Assembly (NCBI GenBank): GCA_900544905.1
Contig: UQXF01000126.1
Location: 1-6,423 of the forward strand
Source of the DNA: an uncultured Clostridium sp.
GTDB lineage: Bacteria > Bacillota > Clostridia > Lachnospirales > Lachnospiraceae
Length of the DNA: 6,423 nt
Direction of reading: 5' to 3'
Position 1 is the first letter of the stretch; each line of letters starts with the position of its first letter. The notes under the pieces were generated by a model. The model worked only from the letters and a program-made list of their open reading frames with translations, was not told the DNA's origin and did not search any database. Of this stretch, positions 1-6,423 are shown piece by piece. The position numbers were made by a program, and so were the translations under genes.

Positions 1-572
1 ATGCAGAGTGAAGTGAATCAGGAAGAAAATTTGAATAGAATTATTACGGTTCCTAATCTTCTTTCTTTTTTCGGCTTTGTCTGATTCCGGTAATTATATG
101 GAGTTATTGTGTAAAGAAAAATCCTCTGTTAGCTGGTGAAATCTTATTGCTGTCTGGTCTTACGGATCTTGCTGATGGATATATCGCAAGAAGATTCCAT
201 AGGATTAGTAATTTAGGAAAAATACTTGATCCGGTGGCTGATAAGCTGACACAGGCAGCGATGTTAATCTGTCTGTTTACTCGTTTTCCGCATATGCTTC
301 TTTTAATCGTAATAATGGCAGGTAAGGAGCTGTATATGGTAGTCAGTGGATGTCTTGTGATACGAAAGACAGGAAAAGTACATGGTGCAGACTGGCATGG
401 AAAGATAGTAACCTTTTTATTATATGGAACTGCAGCGGTGCATATTATATGGTTCCACATTACACCGATGGTATCAGATCTGTTGATTGGTTTGTGCGCT
501 ATAATGATGGTCATATCGGTCGCTCTGTATATTATCCAGAATACCAGGACTCTTAAGGGAGAGACTGTATAA
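1..572 (+). pseudogene. CDP-alcohol phosphatidyltransferase (PgsA-like), interrupted by one frameshift
   Basis: Integral membrane enzyme that would transfer a phosphatidyl group from CDP-diacylglycerol to an alcohol such as glycerol-3-phosphate. The ATG at 1 opens a frame that stops at TGA 82-84. The continuation lies in the -1 frame, open from just after TAA 54-56 to the stop at 570-572. Joining the frames at the T run (66-71) gives about 190 residues, a normal length for the family. The N-terminal ITVPNLLSFF then runs smoothly into RLCLIP, as expected. The complete CDP-alcohol motif is visible in joined numbering: D56, D59-G60, A63-R64, G73, D77 and D81. Several hydrophobic helices follow to the C-terminus. 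Substrate is uncertain: PgsA paralogue or cardiolipin-synthase-like. The break could be a real mutation, a homopolymer sequencing error, or -1 frameshifting at T TTT TTC. The ribosome binding site lies before the window. The next gene follows after 57 bases, so an operon is likely. Family call is firm; functional status is not. Confidence 0.85.
66..72 (+). other. -1 slippery heptamer T TTT TTC at the frame break
   Basis: Read in the phase of the ATG at 1, bases 66-72 fit the X XXY YYZ pattern (T, TTT, TTC). A one-base backward slip leads directly to CGG 72-74 and the conserved second half of the phosphatidyltransferase. The zero frame ends ten bases later at TGA 82-84. The run is six T's where an uninterrupted gene would need seven, so loss of one T explains it equally well. 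I see no strong downstream stem and no well-placed upstream Shine-Dalgarno-like stimulator, so programmed frameshifting is only a possibility. Confidence 0.4.
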
Positions 573-587
573 GCAATTTTATATTGC
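573..587. repeat. Short perfect inverted repeat after the phosphatidyltransferase stop
   Basis: GCAAT (573-577) and ATTGC (583-587) are perfect inverted copies around a five-base AT-rich loop, immediately after the stop codon. The stem is short and AT-rich and is not followed by a T tract. It is therefore unlikely to terminate transcription and may be chance. Confidence 0.3.
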
Positions 588-615
588 AATGACTAGAAAA
601 ATATTTAGGAGAACG

Positions 616-621
616 AGGAGG
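616..621 (+). promoter_or_regulatory. Ribosome binding site AGGAGG of the Ca2+ ATPase
   Basis: A perfect AGGAGG lies eight bases before ATG 630 and only five before the in-frame GTG 627. The spacing favours ATG 630 as the start. Confidence 0.85.
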
Positions 622-629
622 CGGAAGTG

Positions 630-3251
630 ATGAAGGAAATTTATCAGCAGACGGTAGAAGAGGTTCTTGAAAGGGTGAATGGCAAGAAATCTGGGCTTAC
701 GAGTGAACAGGTGAAAAGATCCAGAGAAAAGTGTGGGTGGAATGAACTTACAGAAGGAAAGAAGAAAGGTATCCTGCAGATTTTCTTTGAACAGTATAAG
801 GATTTTCTTGTACTGATTCTAATTGCATCAGCAATCATATCTGGTATGCTTGGAGATGTGGAAAGTGCGGCAGTTATCGTGACGGTTATTACGATCAATG
901 CAATCTTGGGAACAATACAGACGGTAAAAGCAGAACAATCTCTGCAGAGTTTAAAGAATCTTTCTGGCCCGGAGGCAAAAGTATTGCGTGATGGTACAGT
1001 CGTTCAAATTCCGGCAAGAGAACTGGTTGTTGGAGATGTGATACTGCTTGAAGCAGGAGATATGATTCCGGCTGATGGAAGACTGATTGAAAATGCAAGT
1101 CTTAAGATTGATGAGAGTGCTCTTACAGGAGAAAGTCTTGCAGTTGAGAAAAACATGGATACAATATTGACGGAAGCGCCACTTGGTGATCGGACAAATA
1201 TGTTATTTTCCGGTAGTTTTGTAACGTATGGGCGTGGGAAAGCTGTTGTAACGGATATAGGAATGCAGACAGAAGTTGGAAAGATTGCAGGACTTTTGAA
1301 GTCAACTTCGGAAAAACAGACACCACTTCAGGTGAGTTTGGAAGTCTTTGGAAAGAAGCTTTCTATTATGATTCTGGTATTTTGCGGACTCTTATTTGCA
1401 ATAAATGTGTTCCGCGGTGAAAAGATCAGCAGTGCATTTATGTTTGCAGTAGCACTTGCAGTAGCAGCAATTCCTGAAGCGCTAAGTTCTATCGTGACAA
1501 TTGTACTTTCTTTCGGAACACAGAAGATGGCAAAAGAGCATGCAATCATTCGTAAACTACAGGCGGTAGAAGGACTTGGAAGTGTTTCTATTATTTGTTC
1601 GGATAAGACAGGAACGCTCACACAGAATAAAATGACGGTTGAAGATTATTATATAGATGGAAAAAGAATTTCAGCAGAGGCAATTGATATATCAGATCAG
1701 GCACAAAAATGTCTTTTAAATTACAGTATTCTATGTAATGATTCGACAAATGAAAATGGAGTAGAAATTGGAGATCCAACAGAAACAGCATTGATTAATC
1801 TTGGAAGTCGATATGGGATAGAGGCGGCAAGCGTAAGAAAGCTTTATCCAAGAAATGGAGAACTGCCATTTGACAGTGATCGAAAGATGATGTCAACACT
1901 TCACCTGATAGATGGTAAAAATCAAATGATTGTAAAAGGTGCAGTCGACAAGCTCCTGGAACGTACAGAGCAAATCTGGACGAAAGAGGGAATTCGAAAA
2001 ATTACTGAGGAAGATAAAGAAAAAATACAACGTCAAAATCAGGAATTTTCGATGGAAGGTTTAAGAGTATTGGCTTTTACCTATCGTGAAATTCCTAAGA
2101 ATCACACATTAACGATACAAGATGAGGATCACTTAGTATTTCTTGGTTTGATTGCGATGATGGATCCTCCGAGAGAAGAATCAAAAGCTGCGGTAGCGGA
2201 ATGTATAAAAGCGGGAATTCGACCGGTTATGATCACCGGAGATCATAAAATTACAGCAGCAGCAATTGCAAAGAGAGTTGGAATATTACATGATTTATCG
2301 GAAGCCTGTGAAGGGGCAGATATAGAAAATATGAGTGACGAGGAACTCAAAGAATTTGTCTCAAATATTTCTGTGTATGCAAGAGTGTCACCGGAACATA
2401 AAATTCGCATTGTTCGGGCATGGCAGGAAAGAGGAATGATTGTGGCAATGACAGGAGACGGTGTCAATGATGCACCGGCATTAAAGCAGGCAGATATTGG
2501 TGTTGCAATGGGAATGACCGGAACGGAAGTTGCGAAAGATGCAGCAGCGATGGTACTTACAGATGATAACTTTGCAACAATCGTAAAAGCAGTGGAAAAT
2601 GGACGAAACTTATATCAGAATATCAAGTATGCGATACAGTTTCTTTTGTCAGGAAATTTCGGAGCAATTTTAACCGTTCTTTGTTCATCGGTTGCAGGAC
2701 TTCCGGTGCCATTTGCACCAGTACATTTACTCTTCATTAATCTTTTGACGGATAGTCTTCCGGCAATTGCGTTAGGCTTAGAGCCGGATAGAAGTGAAGT
2801 GATGAGTGAAAAACCGAGATTGGCAGATGAGTCGATATTGACAAAAGATTTTCTTAGCAAAATCGGTCTGGAAGGTTTGGTAATTGGAGCAATGACAATG
2901 ATCAGTTTTTTGACAGGATACAACCAGAATGGTACATTGCTTGGAAGCACGTATGCTTTTGGAACTCTTTGTCTGGCACGTTTGTTTCATGGATATAATT
3001 GCAAATCAGATCATCCGGTCATTTTTACAAAAGGTCTCTTTCATAACAAGTGGCTTCAGGGAGCATTTGTGTTAGGTGCAGTACTCATTACAACAGTACT
3101 GACGGTTCCTGGTTTCCATAACTTATTCAAAGTGGAAACGTTGAATCTGATGCAGCTTGGATGTGTATATTTATATGCTTTTGCAAGCCTTCTGATTATT
3201 CAATTACTTAAGTGTATACGTATGAAACTAAGAAAAATAGGGGAAAGATAG
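630..3251 (+). CDS. P-type Ca2+-transporting ATPase (P2, LMCA1/PacL-like)
   Basis: ATP-driven membrane pump that should export Ca2+ from the cytoplasm, passing through a phospho-aspartate intermediate. The 873-residue product from ATG 630 is full length. In order it has: the N-terminal cation-ATPase domain; TM1-TM2 (about 58-97); the actuator loop TGES (166-169); TM4 with PEAL (282-285); the phosphorylation motif DKTGTLT with D325; the nucleotide-domain KGA (K436); TGD (536-538); the hinge TGDGVND (608-614); and six C-terminal helices. TM6 carries N704 and D708 in NLLTDSLPA. Compared with SERCA, E283, N676, N704 and D708 match E309, N768, N796 and D800. The positions equivalent to E771 and E908 are instead A679 and R784. 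The same Ala/Arg pattern is known in Listeria LMCA1, so transport of one Ca2+ per ATP is inferred. Exact ion specificity is not provable from sequence. The gene sits 57 bases after the phosphatidyltransferase and overlaps the next gene by one base. An in-frame GTG at 627 is a less likely start. Confidence 0.96.
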   Translation: MKEIYQQTVEEVLERVNGKKSGLTSEQVKRSREKCGWNELTEGKKKGILQIFFEQYKDFLVLILIASAIISGMLGDVESAAVIVTVITINAILGTIQTVKAEQSLQSLKNLSGPEAKVLRDGTVVQIPARELVVGDVILLEAGDMIPADGRLIENASLKIDESALTGESLAVEKNMDTILTEAPLGDRTNMLFSGSFVTYGRGKAVVTDIGMQTEVGKIAGLLKSTSEKQTPLQVSLEVFGKKLSIMILVFCGLLFAINVFRGEKISSAFMFAVALAVAAIPEALSSIVTIVLSFGTQKMAKEHAIIRKLQAVEGLGSVSIICSDKTGTLTQNKMTVEDYYIDGKRISAEAIDISDQAQKCLLNYSILCNDSTNENGVEIGDPTETALINLGSRYGIEAASVRKLYPRNGELPFDSDRKMMSTLHLIDGKNQMIVKGAVDKLLERTEQIWTKEGIRKITEEDKEKIQRQNQEFSMEGLRVLAFTYREIPKNHTLTIQDEDHLVFLGLIAMMDPPREESKAAVAECIKAGIRPVMITGDHKITAAAIAKRVGILHDLSEACEGADIENMSDEELKEFVSNISVYARVSPEHKIRIVRAWQERGMIVAMTGDGVNDAPALKQADIGVAMGMTGTEVAKDAAAMVLTDDNFATIVKAVENGRNLYQNIKYAIQFLLSGNFGAILTVLCSSVAGLPVPFAPVHLLFINLLTDSLPAIALGLEPDRSEVMSEKPRLADESILTKDFLSKIGLEGLVIGAMTMISFLTGYNQNGTLLGSTYAFGTLCLARLFHGYNCKSDHPVIFTKGLFHNKWLQGAFVLGAVLITTVLTVPGFHNLFKVETLNLMQLGCVYLYAFASLLIIQLLKCIRMKLRKIGER
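3239..3244 (+). promoter_or_regulatory. Ribosome binding site AGGGGA inside the ATPase 3' end
   Basis: AGGGGA lies six bases before GTG 3251, whose first base is the last base of the ATPase TAG stop. This arrangement favours GTG 3251 and termination-reinitiation coupling. The alternatives GTG 3212 and ATG 3272 have no comparable site at a proper distance. Confidence 0.6.
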
Positions 3252-4468
3252 TGGATTTAAGTAGATGTTCTATGAAAAAAATTCGAGAACTGATTGTGTT
3301 TACGGCATTTCTTGTAGTTGCTTTGTGGAAATTCGATGTGGTGATTGAAGTGCTGAAGTCAATATGGAAAATTGTGTTTCCTTTTGCGCTTGGTGGTGCA
3401 ATTGCCTTTGTGATTAATGTACCAATGAGTTTCCTGGAAAAGAAAATGCTCGGAAAGATAAAAGAAAATAATAAAATAGGAAAAAAAGCTGCGAGACCGA
3501 TAAGCCTGCTTCTTACAATTATATTGGCAGCAGGTGTAATGGTATTGGTAATGTTTGGTGTGATTCCACAGCTTACACAGACCATGGGAAATCTGATGAC
3601 GAGTATTTCAGATTTTATTCCACAGATGCAAAACTGGATTCGGGAATTTTCACATGATAATCAGGATATTATGAAATTGGTAGATCAGCTGCAGTTTCAG
3701 CCTGATCAGGCAATTAAATGGGGAATAAGTCTTCTTGGAAACGGAGTCGGAAATATGATGAATACGACGATGTCAGCAGTAGGTTCCATTGCCAGTGGAT
3801 TAGCGACCTTTTTTATTTCGTTTTCCTTTGCATGCTATATTCTTTTTCAGAAGGAAAAATTACATTTACAGGTAAGAAAAGTGATTTTCGCTTTTATTCC
3901 AAAACAAAAAGCAGATGCAATTCTTAACATATGTTCGCTGACATATCGGACATTTGCAAATTTTCTTGCAGGGCAGTGTCTGGAAGCAGTAATTCTCGGA
4001 ATGATGTTTGTTATCACGCTAAGTATTTTAAAAATGCCATATGCACTTTTAATTGGAATTTTGATCGCGTTTACCGCATTGGTTCCTATCTTTGGAGCCT
4101 TTATTGGCTGTGCCGTGGGAAGTTTTCTGATCTTTATGGTAAATCCAAAACAGGCAGTTTTATTTATTATAGTTTTTCTGCTTTTGCAGCAGATAGAAGG
4201 TAATCTGATCTATCCTCATGTGGTTGGCGGATCAGTAGGACTTCCATCAATTTGGGTACTGGCGGCAGTTACAATCGGCGGAAATCTTATGGGAATTATA
4301 GGTATGCTGATTTTCATTCCACTTGTATCGGTATTTTATACTATATTCCGGGAGTTCGTATATCTGCGCCTAAAAAAACAACATATAAAACGAGTAACGA
4401 GAACGGATGTGGAAGAGTATGCGGAGGAGGAAATTGCGTCATCCTTTATTTTGCCGAATGAAAAATAA
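3251..4468 (+). CDS. AI-2E family (UPF0118/PerM-like) membrane transporter
   Basis: Polytopic membrane protein of about 405 residues. Family members include TqsA (autoinducer-2 export in E. coli) and various ion or sodium/proton antiporters, so the substrate cannot be named. Helices are visible at about 13-28 and 39-57, at 84-108 after a basic loop, and at 178-200. A long, less hydrophobic loop of some 70 residues lies between the third and fourth helices. The conserved C-terminal half follows: helices near 241-260, VPIFGAFIG (278-286), then QQIEGNLIYPHVVGG (313-327), SVGLP, and a final glycine-rich helix pair to about 365. This half is the signature of the family. The tail is charged and acidic (EEYAEEE). 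GTG 3251 is chosen because it has the best Shine-Dalgarno site and overlaps the upstream stop. ATG 3272 would shorten the protein by seven residues, and GTG 3212 would lengthen it by 13. Co-expression with the calcium pump is likely. Family call is firm; function is unassigned. Confidence 0.92.
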   Translation: MDLSRCSMKKIRELIVFTAFLVVALWKFDVVIEVLKSIWKIVFPFALGGAIAFVINVPMSFLEKKMLGKIKENNKIGKKAARPISLLLTIILAAGVMVLVMFGVIPQLTQTMGNLMTSISDFIPQMQNWIREFSHDNQDIMKLVDQLQFQPDQAIKWGISLLGNGVGNMMNTTMSAVGSIASGLATFFISFSFACYILFQKEKLHLQVRKVIFAFIPKQKADAILNICSLTYRTFANFLAGQCLEAVILGMMFVITLSILKMPYALLIGILIAFTALVPIFGAFIGCAVGSFLIFMVNPKQAVLFIIVFLLLQQIEGNLIYPHVVGGSVGLPSIWVLAAVTIGGNLMGIIGMLIFIPLVSVFYTIFREFVYLRLKKQHIKRVTRTDVEEYAEEEIASSFILPNEK

Positions 4469-4548
4469 TGATATGATACAAATATAAATGAAGTGTAATG
4501 CCGATTATTAAGACGTTATAAAAATAGATTACAAAGGAAGAAGATATT

Positions 4549-5421
4549 ATGAAGAAAATAGGAATCATGACAGACAGCCACAGTGGAATTTTGAGCGAAG
4601 AAGCGCAGAGACTCGGAATTAAGGTACTACCGATGCCCTTTTATATCGGAGAGAAAGTGTATCGTGAAGGAGTAGATCTTTCCAGAGATGAATTTTATGA
4701 TATGCTTCGAAAGGGCGTAGATGTATCTACATCTCAGCCGTCACCAACAGAAGTTATGGATATGTGGAAAGAGATGCTGAAAGAATATGAGGAGATTGTT
4801 TATATTCCTCTTAGTAGTGCTTTAAGTGGGTCCTGTATGACAGCAGAAGCCATGGCAAATGAAGATGAATTTGCCGGTAAGGTGTTTGTCGTAGATAACG
4901 GTCGTGTGGCAACCCCGATGCATCGTTCTGTTCTTGATGCAGTAGAAATGGCAGAAGAAGGATACAGTGTAGTCGAAATCAAGAAAATTCTTGAAGAAAC
5001 CAGAGAAAAAATGACAATTTATATCGGGCTCAGCACACTGAAATATCTCAAAAAAGGAGGAAGAGTCAGCTCTGTGACAGCTTTGGCAGCAGATGTCCTG
5101 AATATCAAACCTGTTATGCATTTCAGCACAGGAAAGCTTGATATCTACCAGAAATGCCGTGGTATGAAGAAATCACGTAAAGTTATGATCGATGCAATGA
5201 AGCATGAGCTGGAAACGAATTTCCGAGAAGAATATGCTGCGGGTAAAGTGTACCTGATGGCGGCGTCCAGCAGTACCGATGAAGTGACAGAAGAATGGGT
5301 AAACCAGATTAAAGAAAGTTTCCCGGGAATGGAAGTCATGTGTGATAAACTTTCCTTCGGTTTGTCCTGTCATATCGGTCCGGATGGACTGGGAATCGGA
5401 TGCACCTGTAAGCCAGTGTAA
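4549..5421 (+). CDS. DegV family fatty-acid-binding protein (FakB-like)
   Basis: Soluble cytoplasmic lipid-binding protein. Characterised relatives (FakB) hold a fatty acid and present it to the kinase FakA, feeding acyl-phosphate to phospholipid synthesis. The 290-residue length is typical. Family marks in order are: MTDSHSG near the N-terminus (7-13); the FYIGEKVYREGVDL segment (31-44); STSQPSP (60-66); SSALSGS (89-95); the LKKGGRVS loop (167-174); and C-terminal SCHIGPDGLGIGC (273-285) with H275. The Thr/Ser residues at 61-62, S93 and H275 are in the regions that bind the fatty-acid carboxylate in the family. The start is ATG 4549, with AAGGAAG eight bases upstream. It follows the AI-2E gene after 80 AT-rich bases holding only weak promoter-like strings, for example TTGCCG 4451-4456 and TATGAT 4472-4477 at a poor 15-base spacing. 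Read-through from upstream is possible. No FakA gene is present in the window. Ligand chain type is unknown. Confidence 0.95.
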   Translation: MKKIGIMTDSHSGILSEEAQRLGIKVLPMPFYIGEKVYREGVDLSRDEFYDMLRKGVDVSTSQPSPTEVMDMWKEMLKEYEEIVYIPLSSALSGSCMTAEAMANEDEFAGKVFVVDNGRVATPMHRSVLDAVEMAEEGYSVVEIKKILEETREKMTIYIGLSTLKYLKKGGRVSSVTALAADVLNIKPVMHFSTGKLDIYQKCRGMKKSRKVMIDAMKHELETNFREEYAAGKVYLMAASSSTDEVTEEWVNQIKESFPGMEVMCDKLSFGLSCHIGPDGLGIGCTCKPV

Positions 5422-5460
5422 AAAACTGCTCCGGAGAAGATAAAATAAAAGATTAGGGTG

Positions 5461-5482
5461 TCAAAAGGTTTATAGCCTTTGA
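5461..5482. repeat. Small stem-loop next to the candidate left end of the insertion sequence
   Basis: TCAAAAGG (5461-5468) pairs with CCTTTGA (5476-5482) around a seven-base loop, giving seven pairs with one bulged A. No T tract follows, so it is a poor intrinsic terminator. It may form part of the transposase-binding end, or shield the element from degV read-through. Both roles are inference. Confidence 0.4.
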
Positions 5483-5535
5483 TATAAATTTGTACCTTGA
5501 AAACTTAACACGATATGTAAAAACATTGGATTCTT

Positions 5536-5544
5536 TGGTAAAAT
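5536..5544 (+). promoter_or_regulatory. Extended -10 promoter candidate for the transposase
   Basis: TG-G-TAAAAT (5536-5544) matches the extended -10 form TGnTATAAT with one mismatch. The region 17 bases upstream (TGTAAA, 5516-5521) is a poor -35, which an extended -10 can tolerate. Transcription would start near 5551, giving a short leader before the GAGGTGA ribosome site (5561-5567) and ATG 5573. Confidence 0.4.
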
Positions 5545-5572
5545 GTAGGTAGCATTTTATGAGGTGATCTAT

Positions 5573-6423
5573 ATGTCTTTTGTTAAAAATGATAATCAAC
5601 AGCTTACTGTTTTAGACAGTACTTTTAATCTTACAGAACGCGAAAAACGAATGTTAGAAAAATCATGGGCAAATACTTTTGCAGACAAAGTTTTTCCTGC
5701 TATTGATGAAAATATTTTTTCTGTTCTTTACAGTAAAAAAGCATCCAGACCTAATACTCCGGTCAATGTGATTGTTGGGGCACTGATTCTTAAAGAAGCT
5801 CTTAATGTTACTGACGATGAGATCGTTGAAGCTATGGCATTTGATATCCGCTATCAGTATGCACTGCACACAACCAGTTTTGAAGAGCAGCCAATTAGTG
5901 ACAGAACCCTCAGCAGGTTTAGAGTAAGAGGAAACAGAGCATGATGTTGATCTTATTCATGAATGTGTTGTAAAAATGGCAAAAGAAATATCTGATTTTA
6001 TGGATATCACTCCGGATAAACAACGTATGGACAGTTTAATGGTTGCTGCAAATATCAGAAACCTCTCATTGCTTGAATTGTTTTATACTTGTGTTGCTAA
6101 TCTTTGCAAAATAATGGATGAGCGTGGAACAAAAATTCCGGATGAACAATATCATTATATTAAAAAAGATGATTATAATAAATGCATTTATCACAAGCGG
6201 GATATGGATGCAACTGAGAGAAACGTTGTTGTGATGAAAGATGCAGATATCTTGATAAAGATTTGTGATTCAACCGGTGATTTTGATGATACAAGTGAAT
6301 ATCAGCTTCTTATTCGCCTATTAAAGGAACCATTCCTGGGTCAGATGTTTGCACTGAATAATTATGCCGGAGTATCCAGAAAACAGCCGGAGAGTACTTT
6401 TGCAGGAGTATTACAGCTTGATG
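5573..6423 (+). pseudogene. IS1182-family transposase, frameshifted and cut by the window end
   Basis: DDE-type transposase. The first frame, from ATG 5573 (GAGGTGA at 5561-5567), encodes about 123 residues to TGA 5942-5944. It contains the DUF772-like N-terminal domain, with SKKASRPNTPVNVIVGALIL and the DDEIVEAMAFDIRYQYAL region, ending in SDRTLSRFRVR. The reading then continues one base forward in a frame open from 5928 to the last base: HDVDLIHECVVKMAKEI, RMDSLMVAANIRNL (the Asp at 6030-6032 is a candidate first catalytic acid) and EYQLLIRLLKE. In relatives as I recall them, FRxR is followed by a short CYxYE-like stretch before DLIHE. Here about four residues appear to be missing, which suggests a net loss of around 11 bases rather than a simple one-base change. 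Usual length is some 450 or more residues; about 285 are visible. The in-frame GTG at 5564 falls within the ribosome site and is unlikely. The family call is strong; activity of this copy is doubtful. Confidence 0.85.

Larger units (their letters stand above)
5456..6423 (+). mobile_element. Insertion sequence, IS1182-family type, left part only
   Basis: The element is identified by its transposase. The left boundary is tentative: GGGTGTCAAAAGG at 5456-5468 resembles insertion-sequence tips that begin GGG-TGTC followed by an A run, and it is the first such string after degV. The right end, the matching inverted repeat and any target duplication lie beyond the window, so the boundary cannot be confirmed here. 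About 115 non-coding bases separate the candidate tip from the transposase start. They hold a small hairpin and an extended -10 promoter. The element lies downstream of degV in the same direction and does not disrupt a recognisable gene. Confidence 0.6.

Noticed and set aside
104..589. A 161-codon open frame on the - strand opposite the phosphatidyltransferase
   Set aside because: It lies antisense to a gene with a complete conserved motif, has no ribosome site or recognisable domain, and its composition looks like an antisense shadow.
3212..3250. Upstream GTG 3212 as start of the AI-2E protein
   Set aside because: It would overlap the ATPase by 40 bases, adds a charged non-family extension and lacks a well-spaced ribosome site; GTG 3251 is better supported.
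3718..4461. Several 69-90 codon + strand frames inside the AI-2E gene
   Set aside because: They are out-of-frame readings of a clearly conserved membrane protein and carry no independent start signals.
4469..4548. Promoter or terminator between the AI-2E gene and degV
   Set aside because: TATAAA- and TATGAT-like strings occur, as expected in AT-rich DNA, but none has a -35 at normal spacing. No stem with a T tract is present.
6320..6360. Possible second frame break late in the transposase
   Set aside because: The alternative frame briefly reads IPGSDVCTE after the LLKE segment but then hits stops. The main frame stays open to the window end, so there is no firm support.
1..6423. CRISPR array, tRNA/rRNA genes, toxin-antitoxin or phage-defence system
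   Set aside because: No regularly spaced repeats, cloverleaf or rRNA segments, and no small gene pairs with recognisable domains were seen. All sizeable + strand frames are explained by five ordinary genes.

Overview
The window looks like ordinary chromosome from a low-to-moderate GC Firmicute, most likely a gut Clostridia/Lachnospiraceae-type bacterium. This rests on strong AGGAGG-type ribosome binding sites, tightly packed co-directional genes, a PMCA/LMCA1-like calcium pump, a DegV-family protein and an IS1182-type transposase. The taxonomic call is inference from protein style and codon use, not from a marker gene. All recognisable genes lie on the + strand.

Layout: (1) 1-572 is a CDP-alcohol phosphatidyltransferase (membrane phospholipid head-group synthesis) split by one frameshift at a run of six T's. 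It is otherwise intact, with the full catalytic motif. (2) 630-3251 is a full-length P-type Ca2+-transporting ATPase. Its ion-site residues point to a single-Ca2+ pump like Listeria LMCA1. (3) 3251-4468 is an AI-2E family (UPF0118/PerM-like) eight-helix membrane protein whose likely GTG start overlaps the ATPase stop codon by one base. (4) 4549-5421 is a DegV/FakB-type fatty-acid-binding protein with its own ribosome binding site. (5) From about 5456 to the window end is the left part of an insertion sequence, with a candidate left tip, a small hairpin, an extended -10 promoter and an IS1182-family transposase gene whose frame is broken near 5930-5944. The right end of the element is outside the window.

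Genes 1-3 are close enough to be one transcription unit (57 bases from the first stop to the ATPase ATG, then a one-base overlap). All three products are membrane proteins for envelope lipid, ion and solute handling. degV follows after an 80-base spacer and may be co-transcribed or have its own weak promoter. Its lipid-carrier role loosely fits the phospholipid gene upstream, but no fatty-acid kinase (FakA) gene is present here. The insertion sequence is a later arrival downstream of degV.

I do not see an undescribed multi-gene system. The points most worth checking are the two frame breaks (one on a textbook -1 slippery heptamer), the altered calcium site of the ATPase, and the non-coding left end of the insertion sequence. 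No tRNA, rRNA gene, CRISPR array or convincing intrinsic terminator was seen.
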